Origin: Clostridia bacterium
GTDB taxonomy: Bacteria; Bacillota; Clostridia; RGIG6154
Assembly (NCBI GenBank): GCA_017622395.1
Contig: JAGARF010000235.1
Location: 1-8,495, forward strand
Direction of reading: 5' to 3'
Length of the DNA stretch: 8,495 bases
Shown: positions 1-5,687 of the stretch, piece after piece
Layout: the number at the start of each line of letters is the position of its first letter
Position numbering within the stretch: position 1 is the first letter of the stretch
Notes under the pieces: generated by a model
Database searches by the model: none
Seen by the model: only the letters and a program-made list of their open reading frames with translations
Told to the model about the DNA's origin: nothing
Translations under genes and position numbers: made by a program

Positions 1-683
1 CAGAAAAGCAGGCAATAATTTCAGCAAAAAGCAAAAATACAGACGGTATTATCATATCCCCCACACAAAAATCTTACGATAACATAGATTTTCTTGAACG
101 GCTTGAAATTCCATTTGTTCTTCTTGGCAGAAGATTTAATGGGAAAGAGAACAACTATGTTATCTGCAATGACGAAAACAGCGGCTATCTTGCAGGTAAA
201 TATCTTTTAGAAAAGGGACACAAGGACATTATCTTTTTAAATGCACCCCTTTGCATTTCAAGTGCAAAGGAAAGACTTTCAGGTGTAAAAAAAGCATTTA
301 AGGAAAAAGGAAACACATTTAATAATGTCTTTGAGCTTGCTCCTGCCGATAACTACGATAAAATGCAGGAAATTCTTTCTGCACAAAAAGGTTATACTGC
401 ACTTATCTGTTTTTCTGACCTTTTTGCAATGCAGGCAATTTCAATCTTAAAGGAAATGGGTAAAAAAGTGCCTGAAGATGTTTCGGTTATCGGTTTTGAT
501 GATATTTTATCAAGATTTAAGTTTCCTTTAGGGCTTACCTCCCTTTCTTCAAAAAAATCAACTATGGCAAAAGAAACTGTAAATATACTTATAGACATCT
601 TAGAAAACAACAACTCAGCCAAAGTCAAAAAAATCCTTGAAACTAAAATAATAGAGCGAAAAACTGTTCAGTCTATTGACTAA
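1..683 (+). CDS. LacI-family transcriptional regulator, C-terminal part (5' end outside window)
   Basis: The reading frame is open from the left edge (codons in phase with base 3) to TAA at 681-683, giving 226 visible residues. LacI-family proteins are usually about 330-340 residues, so the DNA-binding helix-turn-helix, hinge and first part of the sensor domain lie upstream. What remains is the periplasmic-binding-protein-like effector domain: TDGIIISP, IPFVLLGR, the NSGYLAGKYLLEKGHK helix, and near the end the family hallmark VPEDVSVIGFDD followed by LTSLSSKKSTMAKETVNILIDIL. These proteins normally bind a sugar or sugar-like effector and then release or bind a palindromic operator. The gene ends only 51 bases before the glycyl radical enzyme start, and two palindromes fill that gap, so local control of that operon is the likely role (inference). 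The effector cannot be read from the sequence. Confidence 0.93.
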   Translation, partial: EKQAIISAKSKNTDGIIISPTQKSYDNIDFLERLEIPFVLLGRRFNGKENNYVICNDENSGYLAGKYLLEKGHKDIIFLNAPLCISSAKERLSGVKKAFKEKGNTFNNVFELAPADNYDKMQEILSAQKGYTALICFSDLFAMQAISILKEMGKKVPEDVSVIGFDDILSRFKFPLGLTSLSSKKSTMAKETVNILIDILENNNSAKVKKILETKIIERKTVQSID

Positions 684-691
684 ACAGTTTT
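660..691. promoter_or_regulatory. Near-perfect inverted repeat over the regulator stop codon and the next promoter's -35 box
   Basis: The arms AAAACTGTTcAGTC (660-673) and GACTaAACAGTTTT (678-691) pair over 14 positions with a single C/A mismatch, around a TATT loop. As RNA this makes a hairpin followed by CTTTT, a plausible weak terminator for the LacI-type gene. As DNA it covers the -35 box TTGACT and most of the spacer of the downstream promoter, where a bound protein would block polymerase. The sequence cannot separate terminator from operator; it may be both. Confidence 0.6.
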
Positions 692-704
692 CTTTTGATA
701 TAAT
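676..704 (+). promoter_or_regulatory. Sigma-A promoter of the glycyl radical enzyme operon
   Basis: TTGACT (676-681), a 17-base spacer and TATAAT (699-704) match the housekeeping consensus at 11 of 12 positions. The predicted start is near 711, giving a leader of about 24 bases with AAGGAG at 722-727, seven bases before the ATG. The -35 box overlaps the stop codon of the preceding gene. Confidence 0.8.
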
Positions 705-705
705 T

Positions 706-721
706 ACATTAACGATAATGT
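706..721. promoter_or_regulatory. CG-centred palindrome at the transcription start, candidate LacI-family operator
   Basis: ACATTAaCGaTAATGT is a 16-base even palindrome with CG at the centre and a single mismatched pair flanking it. Even symmetry with a central CG is the usual shape of LacI-family operators. It spans roughly -5 to +11 relative to the predicted start of the GRE transcript, a repressing position, and lies 23 bases after the stop codon of a LacI-family gene. The assignment is inferred from form and position, without binding evidence. Confidence 0.5.
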
Positions 722-734
722 AAGGAGTGGTAAT

Positions 735-2720
735 ATGTCAAAAGCATTACTTGATTACATACTTAAAAAAGAACATCACAAGTTCAGAATTAATGCTCCT
801 GAGTTTGCTGAAGAATACAAAGAAAAAGGTCTTTCCCCTATTGAGAGAATGACCGACAGATTTGAAAAACTTTGCAGTCTGGAAACACCTCATTTTCTTC
901 CTGAAGAAAAAATCTGTTTTGTAAGAACGATTAAAAACATTCCCGATTGCTTCACAGAAGACGAATGGGCAGAACTTAAGGACAAATACTTCATTCATGA
1001 GCTTGGTTATCTTTCAAACCTTTCTCCTGACTATGAAGATATTATTAAATGCGGTCTTCTTGCAAAAAGGGAAACTGCAAACGAATATCAGAAACGCTCA
1101 ATTGATGCTATTTTAGGTCTTGTTAACAGATATAAAGAAGAAGCAATCAAAGAGGGCAAACCCGAAATTGCAAGAGTTTTAGAAAGAGTTCCTGCTTACG
1201 GTGCAACAAGCTTTATCGAAGCACTTCAGTCTTTCAGAATTGTTCATTTTGCTTTATGGCTTGAAGGAAACTACCATAACACAGTAGGCAGACTTGATAA
1301 ATATATGTATCCATATTTAAAGGCTGATATGGAAAAAGGTCTTTATACAGAAGAAACCGCACTTGCACTTGTTGAGGACTTTTTCCTTTCATTTAACAAA
1401 GACTCCGACCTTTATGTTGGCGTTCAGCAAGGCGACAACGGTCAAAGCTTAATGCTTGGCGGTATTGACAAGGACGGAAACGAAGTGTTTAATCTTCTTT
1501 CAAAGCTTTGCCTTCAGGCGAGCAAAAATCTTCTCTTAATTGACCCTAAAATCAATTTAAGAGTTAATAAAAACACACCTGTTGAAACCTATGTTTTAGG
1601 AAGTGAGCTTACAAAAGCAGGTCTTGGTTTCCCTCAGTACTCAAATGATGATGTAGTTATTGACGGACTTGTTAAACTTGGCTATGACAGAGAAGATGCC
1701 TGCGAATATGTAACAGCTGCCTGCTGGGAATTTATTGTTCCAAAGGTTGGTGCAGATGTGGCAAACATCGGTGCATTAAACTTTCCAAAGGTAGTTGATA
1801 ATGCTCTTCACAAGCATCTTTTAACATCAGAAACTTATGACGACTTTGCAAAAGAGGTAAAAAAAGAAATTAATGCAGAATGTGATATAATCTGCGGTAA
1901 TTTAAAGGATTTATGGTTTGTTCCGTCACCTTTTATGTCAGTTATGTGCAATAACGACACTATATGGAACGGCGGTAAGTACAACAACTTCGGTATTCAC
2001 GGAACAGGCGTTGCAACAGGTGCAGACTCTCTTGCCGTAATCAAAAAATATGTATTTGAAGAAAAGAGTATTTCTAAAGAGGAGCTTCTTGATGCAGTTG
2101 ATACAAACTTTGAAAATGCACCTGAGCTTTTACACAAGCTAAGATATGAAGCACCAAAAATGGGTAATAACATTGACTTTGTTGATGATATTGCAGTTTG
2201 GCTTTTAGATACATTTTCCGATGCCTTAAAGGGCAGAAAGAACTGCAGAGGCGGAATATACAGAGCAGGAACAGGGTCAGCTATGTTCTACCTGTGGCAC
2301 GCAAACGAAATCGGTGCATCTCCTGACGGCAGACTTAAAAAAGAGCCTTTCGGCACTAACTTTTCTGCAAGTATTTTTGCAGATATCAAAGGTCCTCTTT
2401 CAGTTATTAAATCATTCTCAAAGCCTCACTTTGAAAATGCAATAAACGGCGGTCCTTTAACACTTGAATTCCACAATTCAATGTTTAAAGACGAAGACAG
2501 TGTTGAAAAGGTTGCTATGCTCGTTAAGTCCTTTGTTGAGCTTGGGGGGCATCAGCTTCAGCTTAACGCCGTTAACCTTGAAACCTTAAAGGATGCACAG
2601 GCACACCCTGAAAAATATCAACAATTAGTTGTAAGAATATGGGGCTGGAGTGCGTACTTTGTTGAGCTTGACAAGGAATATCAGGACCATGTTATGTTAA
2701 GACAGGAATATACATTATGA
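735..2720 (+). CDS. Glycyl radical enzyme, pyruvate formate-lyase-like, short form, substrate unknown
   Basis: A 661-residue protein of the pyruvate formate-lyase/dehydratase superfamily, expected to be cytosolic and strictly anaerobic. Visible family landmarks in order: SNLSPDYEDIIKCGL in the N-terminal part, GRLDKYMYPY (185-194), the thiyl site AACWEF with Cys330 and Glu332, NNFGIHGTGVATGADSLAVIKK, GASPDGR (527-533), DAQAHPEKY, and the C-terminal glycyl loop RIWGWSAYF with radical Gly637, 24 residues from the end. Cys-x-Glu is typical of the dehydratase/lyase branch; true pyruvate formate-lyase has Cys-Cys, so formate acetyltransferase activity is unlikely. Characterised members are mostly about 750-900 residues; here the Cys-to-Gly distance (307) is near normal, so the shortening lies in the N-terminal half. 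The start is supported by AAGGAG seven bases upstream. Translation is coupled to the downstream activating enzyme. Family certain, reaction unknown. Confidence 0.92.
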   Translation: MSKALLDYILKKEHHKFRINAPEFAEEYKEKGLSPIERMTDRFEKLCSLETPHFLPEEKICFVRTIKNIPDCFTEDEWAELKDKYFIHELGYLSNLSPDYEDIIKCGLLAKRETANEYQKRSIDAILGLVNRYKEEAIKEGKPEIARVLERVPAYGATSFIEALQSFRIVHFALWLEGNYHNTVGRLDKYMYPYLKADMEKGLYTEETALALVEDFFLSFNKDSDLYVGVQQGDNGQSLMLGGIDKDGNEVFNLLSKLCLQASKNLLLIDPKINLRVNKNTPVETYVLGSELTKAGLGFPQYSNDDVVIDGLVKLGYDREDACEYVTAACWEFIVPKVGADVANIGALNFPKVVDNALHKHLLTSETYDDFAKEVKKEINAECDIICGNLKDLWFVPSPFMSVMCNNDTIWNGGKYNNFGIHGTGVATGADSLAVIKKYVFEEKSISKEELLDAVDTNFENAPELLHKLRYEAPKMGNNIDFVDDIAVWLLDTFSDALKGRKNCRGGIYRAGTGSAMFYLWHANEIGASPDGRLKKEPFGTNFSASIFADIKGPLSVIKSFSKPHFENAINGGPLTLEFHNSMFKDEDSVEKVAMLVKSFVELGGHQLQLNAVNLETLKDAQAHPEKYQQLVVRIWGWSAYFVELDKEYQDHVMLRQEYTL

Positions 2721-3532
2721 CAGGTACAGTTTTTGATATAAAAGAATTTTCCCTTCACGACGGACCCGGTGGCAGAGTTACGGTTTTTCTTAAGGGTTGC
2801 CCCTTAAGATGCAAATGGTGTCACAATCCCGAAGGACTAAAAAAAGAAAGCCAGCTTTTAGTTAAGACCGCACAATGCACAAACTGCGGTCTTTGCAAAA
2901 AAGGCTGTCACCATCTTGAGTGTCAGCCTTTCGGAAGATGCATAAAAGTATGCCCAAAAAATTTAGTCCGCATCTGCGGAACTGAATACGAGGCAAAAGA
3001 CCTTGCAAACAAAATTCTTGAATATTCTGACTTTTTTGAATTAAACAATGGCGGTGTTACCTTTTCAGGGGGTGAGCCGCTTCTTCAGCACGAATTTGTC
3101 AAAGAGGTTTGCTCACACCTTGAAAATGTTCACAAGGCAATACAGACAAGCGGTTATGCAGATGAAGAAGTCTTTAAAAGCACAATCAAATGCTTTGACT
3201 ATGTTATGATGGATATTAAAATAGCAGACAGAGAAAAACACAGAGAATTCACAGGTGTTTACAACGATGTTATTTTAAAGAATTTTCAATTTCTTAAAAA
3301 CAGCGGTATCCCCTATATTATAAGAGTTCCGCTTATACCTGATATTACAGATACCGAGGAAAATCTGAAAGGTATCTCAAAAATTGTGGGCACTTCGCCT
3401 GTTGAGCTGTTATCCTACAATCAGATGGCAGGAGCAAAATACGAAAGCGTTGGTATGCAATATTCCCTTACCAATGACAAAAACAAAGAGCCTGATTTAA
3501 GCATTTTCAAAAACGCAATACTTTCAAAATAG
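2717..3532 (+). CDS. Glycyl radical enzyme activating enzyme (radical SAM)
   Basis: A 271-residue PflA-type activase. It would use S-adenosylmethionine and a [4Fe-4S] cluster to generate the glycyl radical on the enzyme encoded immediately upstream. The N-terminus is typical (VFDIKEFSLHDGPG), followed by the radical-SAM cluster motif CPLRCKWC (Cys28, Cys32, Cys35), an inserted cysteine-rich segment, SGGEP (117-121), the DIK motif (166-168) and RVPLIP (203-208). The insert carries eight cysteines (54, 57, 60, 64, 69, 75, 79, 87). The first four are spaced C-x2-C-x2-C-x3-C; the second group lacks the usual repeat of that spacing (C-x5-C-x3-CP). It could still hold two auxiliary clusters, as in activases of the dehydratase branch. 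The ATG overlaps the upstream TGA (ATGA), indicating translational coupling; AGGA lies nine bases before the start. Confidence 0.94.
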   Translation: MTGTVFDIKEFSLHDGPGGRVTVFLKGCPLRCKWCHNPEGLKKESQLLVKTAQCTNCGLCKKGCHHLECQPFGRCIKVCPKNLVRICGTEYEAKDLANKILEYSDFFELNNGGVTFSGGEPLLQHEFVKEVCSHLENVHKAIQTSGYADEEVFKSTIKCFDYVMMDIKIADREKHREFTGVYNDVILKNFQFLKNSGIPYIIRVPLIPDITDTEENLKGISKIVGTSPVELLSYNQMAGAKYESVGMQYSLTNDKNKEPDLSIFKNAILSK

Positions 3533-3566
3533 AACCAAGGTTTTGCCTCTCGGCAAAACCTTGGTT
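3533..3566. terminator. Perfect 15-bp hairpin between convergent genes, bidirectional terminator
   Basis: AACCAAGGTTTTGCC (3533-3547) pairs perfectly with GGCAAAACCTTGGTT (3552-3566) around a TCTC loop. It begins at the base after the activase stop codon and its far arm overlaps the stop codon of the convergent small gene. The T-tract is poor on both sides (AATTTAAT on +, CTATTTTG on -), so efficiency is uncertain, but position and symmetry fit a shared terminator. Confidence 0.75.
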
Positions 3567-3729
3567 AATTTAATATGATAAATGAACCGATATCCAGCTC
3601 CGCCAAGTACGGATATTTTTCAACCTCTTCTTGCCACAACATCTCCATAAATAAATGCTTTTTATACTGTTCTTTCGTTTTCACGGGAGGTTTGGTAAGA
3701 GGGTTATATTTCTTGCTGTTTAATTTCAT
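3565..3729 (-). CDS. Small protein of 54 residues, function unknown
   Basis: On the - strand, ATG at 3729-3727 opens a 54-residue frame ending with TAA at 3567-3565. GGAG at 3740-3737 sits seven bases before the ATG, a good ribosome binding site, and a promoter, leader and intrinsic terminator precede it. The protein starts MKLNSKKYNPLTKPP and ends AELDIGSFIILN. It is lysine-rich and basic in the first half and acidic in the middle (MEMLWQEEVEKYPYLAELD), with no signal peptide, membrane span or cysteine. It uses CCG, GCG, ACG and CTG codons somewhat more than the neighbouring genes, which might hint at a foreign origin, but the sample is small. I do not recognise a family. A frame on the opposite strand over the same bases lacks any such translation signal. 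Confidence 0.6.
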   Translation of the reverse strand: MKLNSKKYNPLTKPPVKTKEQYKKHLFMEMLWQEEVEKYPYLAELDIGSFIILN

Positions 3730-3744
3730 AGATTTTCTCCAATT

Positions 3745-3773
3745 AAAAAAGTGCGTTCAAAAGAGAACGCACC
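3745..3773 (-). terminator. Intrinsic terminator between structured leader and small gene (attenuator position)
   Basis: On the - strand GTGCGTTC (3772-3765) pairs perfectly with GAACGCAC (3758-3751) around a TCTTTT loop and runs straight into TTTTTT (3750-3745), the classic form. It lies downstream of the promoter and leader but only 15 bases before the small gene's ATG. It therefore either ends a separate small RNA or conditionally stops transcription into the gene. Confidence 0.85.
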
Positions 3774-3794
3774 GAAAAAGTGTTTCTCCTTTGT

Positions 3795-3896
3795 TGCTAC
3801 ACAAATAAAATCACTCAAAACGGATTATTAATAGAGAAAACACCTTTTACCAAGGTATATTCTCCGTTTCAAGCAATTCTATTCATTTGTGTAGCA
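3795..3896 (-). ncRNA. Structured 5' leader or small RNA upstream of the 54-residue gene
   Basis: Three helices nest on one axis of the - strand transcript. The outer stem TGCTACACAAATGAA (3896-3882) pairs with 3809-3795, with one G-U. The middle stem CTTGAAACGGA (3873-3863) pairs with TCCGTTTTGAG (3824-3814), with two G-U. The inner stem 3862-3852 pairs with 3846-3836, with one T/T mismatch, closing a GGTAA loop. The predicted transcription start (about 3895) falls at the outer stem's 5' end, so the RNA would begin inside its closing helix. An alternative pairing of 3847-3833 with 3789-3776 (one bulge) excludes the inner stem, which would suit a switch. I recognise no known riboswitch or T-box. 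A 6S-like RNA (long hairpin with a central bubble) is possible, but this one is shorter than usual. Confidence 0.5.
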
Positions 3897-3901
3897 TACC
3901 C

Positions 3902-3930
3902 ATTATAACACAGCATAAAAATATTTGCAA
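3902..3930 (-). promoter_or_regulatory. Sigma-A promoter for the structured leader and small gene
   Basis: On the - strand TTGCAA (3930-3925), a 17-base spacer and TATAAT (3907-3902) give an almost consensus promoter. The predicted start is near 3895. It directly abuts the T-tract of the upstream terminator, so this is an independent transcription unit. Confidence 0.75.
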
Positions 3931-3931
3931 G

Positions 3932-3974
3932 AAAAAGAAAAGAGGCTGTTTAAAACTAAGTTTTAAACAGCCTC
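3932..3974 (-). terminator. Intrinsic terminator of the glycosyltransferase-DUF1292 operon
   Basis: GAGGCTGTTTAAAAC and its exact complement form a perfect 15-bp stem (3974-3960 with 3956-3942) around a three-base loop. On the - strand it is followed by TTTTCTTTTT. It lies 29 bases after the DUF1292 stop codon. Confidence 0.9.
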
Positions 3975-4003
3975 CTGTTACAAGGGAATAGGACAAATGC
4001 TCC

Positions 4004-4276
4004 CTACTTAAATATGTCCGGATGATTGTTTTTATATGTTTCAAAGATTTTTTCGATTATGTCAAGCTCGTAGACGATTTCAAACATTTCCTCGTCATAC
4101 TCGTCTGTGCCTAAGTATTTAACGATTACATATTCGTTTATACCCTTTGTTAATGGATATAAAACTGCGTAGCTGTCTAAGCCGTCTTCTATAATATCCA
4201 CTATTTCAAATTTGATTTCAGATCCGTCTTCATCCTGAAGGATTAAGAGGTTTTCATCGCTTACTCTTTTACTCAT
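4004..4276 (-). CDS. DUF1292 family protein
   Basis: A 90-residue acidic protein that fits the DUF1292 (YrzB-like) family. The hallmark N-terminal segment LLILQDEDGSEIKFEIVDII is followed by YAVLYPLTKG, EYVIVKYL and an acidic stretch GTDEYDEEMFEIVYELD before a helical tail. No biochemical function is established for the family, which is widespread in Firmicutes as small soluble proteins. Its ribosome binding site AAGGA overlaps the TAA stop of the upstream glycosyltransferase (TAAAGGAAAG), leaving 11 bases between the genes, so the two are co-transcribed and probably coupled. DUF1292 genes are more often found near ruvX/alaS-type housekeeping genes; here the partner is a glycosyltransferase. 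Confidence 0.85.
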   Translation of the reverse strand: MSKRVSDENLLILQDEDGSEIKFEIVDIIEDGLDSYAVLYPLTKGINEYVIVKYLGTDEYDEEMFEIVYELDIIEKIFETYKNNHPDIFK

Positions 4277-4287
4277 ATAACTTTCCT

Positions 4288-5523
4288 TTATTTTTCAATT
4301 TCAGCAAGAGAAATTGTTCTTGTATGCTGAGTGTGGAACCATTCCTTGTTGTTCTTTTTAAAAATACCAACAACTGAAATCGGGAACCATGTGAATGAAT
4401 AGAAGTAATAAGGAATATATCCTTTAATTACTTTCCAATTAAGTCTGCCTTCAAACAAAAGTGTGCAAGGTACAAAGAGTAACTGACAGATAACAATTGT
4501 GTTCCATACAAATGCAGGAATTACATCTGCAAATTCAAAGAACATATCAGGCATAAATGTCTGTGTAAAGCTCATAAGTGTGATGTAGAAAAGTGCAATA
4601 AGTCTTACAGGCTGGAAAAGGTAAAAAGCACAGTCGATTGGAATAATATTGTGTTCCTTAATACCTTTTTTAATAAGCTTTCCGAAAAATCTTGAAAGCA
4701 CATCTGCATGACCCTGCATCCATCTTACTCTCTGCTTGTATGACTGTGAGAATGTAAGAGGCTTTTCGTCATAAACAATGGCATCGTGTGCCCAGCCAAC
4801 CTTGATGTTGTTTAATGTAAGCTTCATTGTGAATTCCATATCCTCTGCAAGACAGGTTGCACCCCAACCGATATCCTTTAACACTTCGGTTGATACAGCA
4901 AAGCCTGTTCCGCAAAGCTGACAGCACATACCAAGTGTATATCTTGCATATTGGAATGTTCTGTTTATGCTCCAGAATGAAATTGCATATGAAAGTGAAA
5001 TCCATGAATCGTATGGATTTTTTGTGTCAATATAGCCCTGAACTGCCTTATAGCCTTTATTGAACTGTTTGTTCATCTGATTTAAGTATTCAGGATGAAC
5101 GATATTGTCTGCATCAAACACGCTGATTGCATCATAGTCCATTTCATAGATTTTTTCAAACATCCAGTCAAGTGCATAGCCCTTGCCCTTAAGCTCGTCA
5201 TTAAATCTTTCATAAACCTGTGCACCGTGCTGTCTTGCGATTTCTGCGGTATTGTCTGTGCAGTTGTCTGCAATAACGAAAATACCGTAGCTTTCTTCAG
5301 GGTAATTTATGTTTTTCATAGAGTCTACTAAATTGCCGATTACCACTTCTTCATTATGAGCGGATACAACAAGGGCAAACTTATGAGTTTTGTTTGTTGT
5401 ATTTGTTGCTTTAGGCTCTTTTCTGAACAAACAGCCTACTAAGGAAATAACAGTATAATAGCAGCCGATTACAAGCATTGCTACCTGGATTACTACACTT
5501 ATAAAATATAAGAATCCTTCCAT
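4288..5523 (-). CDS. Membrane family 2 glycosyltransferase, processive-synthase type
   Basis: A 411-residue GT2 enzyme resembling the cellulose/hyaluronan/poly-N-acetylglucosamine synthase branch. An N-terminal membrane segment (about 5-32) is followed by a cytosolic GT-A domain: LVVSAHNEE (51-59), ADNCTDNT (85-92), the DxD motif at Asp137/Asp139 (FDADN), GTGF (205-208), Glu227-Asp228 (the catalytic-base motif) and QRVRW (264-268), the acceptor-site signature of processive enzymes. Three further membrane segments lie at roughly 298-322, 335-357 and 368-388. It would transfer sugar from a nucleotide donor to a growing surface polysaccharide or glycolipid; donor and product cannot be told. No partner genes for capsule or cellulose export are nearby. 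Start supported by AGAGG at 5535-5531, seven bases upstream. Confidence 0.9.
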   Translation of the reverse strand: MEGFLYFISVVIQVAMLVIGCYYTVISLVGCLFRKEPKATNTTNKTHKFALVVSAHNEEVVIGNLVDSMKNINYPEESYGIFVIADNCTDNTAEIARQHGAQVYERFNDELKGKGYALDWMFEKIYEMDYDAISVFDADNIVHPEYLNQMNKQFNKGYKAVQGYIDTKNPYDSWISLSYAISFWSINRTFQYARYTLGMCCQLCGTGFAVSTEVLKDIGWGATCLAEDMEFTMKLTLNNIKVGWAHDAIVYDEKPLTFSQSYKQRVRWMQGHADVLSRFFGKLIKKGIKEHNIIPIDCAFYLFQPVRLIALFYITLMSFTQTFMPDMFFEFADVIPAFVWNTIVICQLLFVPCTLLFEGRLNWKVIKGYIPYYFYSFTWFPISVVGIFKKNNKEWFHTQHTRTISLAEIEK

Positions 5524-5566
5524 TTTTACACCTCTTAAATTATTTTAATTTTTTTGCAACCAATTA

Positions 5567-5595
5567 ATAATACTACATAATTTTTAAAAAAGCAA
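5567..5595 (-). promoter_or_regulatory. Promoter of the glycosyltransferase-DUF1292 operon
   Basis: On the - strand TTGCTT (5595-5590), a 17-base spacer and TATTAT (5572-5567) place the start near 5560, giving a leader of about 36 bases. The surrounding divergent intergenic DNA is made of long A and T runs, which raises the chance of spurious matches. Confidence 0.55.
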
Positions 5596-5687
5596 GCTTT
5601 TTTTTATTTTTTCCATTTTTTCTTTACAAAAACAGGTATTTATAGTAAATTATAAGTAGTAAAACTTATGAAAGTGTGAAAAAATTT

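Noticed and set aside
735..2720. Annotation of the GRE as formate C-acetyltransferase (pflB)
   Set aside because: True pyruvate formate-lyase has adjacent catalytic cysteines and is about 760 residues; this protein has a single Cys in Cys-x-Glu and is 661 residues.
3575..3808. A 77-residue open frame on the + strand after the activase
   Set aside because: It has no ribosome site, lies just after a terminator, and runs antisense through the small gene, its terminator and part of the folded leader, all of which have coherent - strand signals.
3795..3896. Interpretation of the nested inverted repeats as a miniature transposable element
   Set aside because: Not preferred, because the outer stem begins exactly at the start predicted from a near-consensus promoter and a T-tract terminator follows; no target-site duplication was seen flanking it. 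A genome-wide copy search could reverse this.
4769..5331. Several open frames overlapping the glycosyltransferase on both strands
   Set aside because: They lack ribosome sites and recognisable motifs and lie inside a well-supported GT2 coding region.
5586..5605. AAAAAAGC/GCTTTTTT hairpin resembling a + strand terminator in the radA-glycosyltransferase gap
   Set aside because: The loop would be only two bases, the stem is nearly all A-T, and no + strand gene ends upstream; it overlaps the - strand promoter and is explained by A/T runs.
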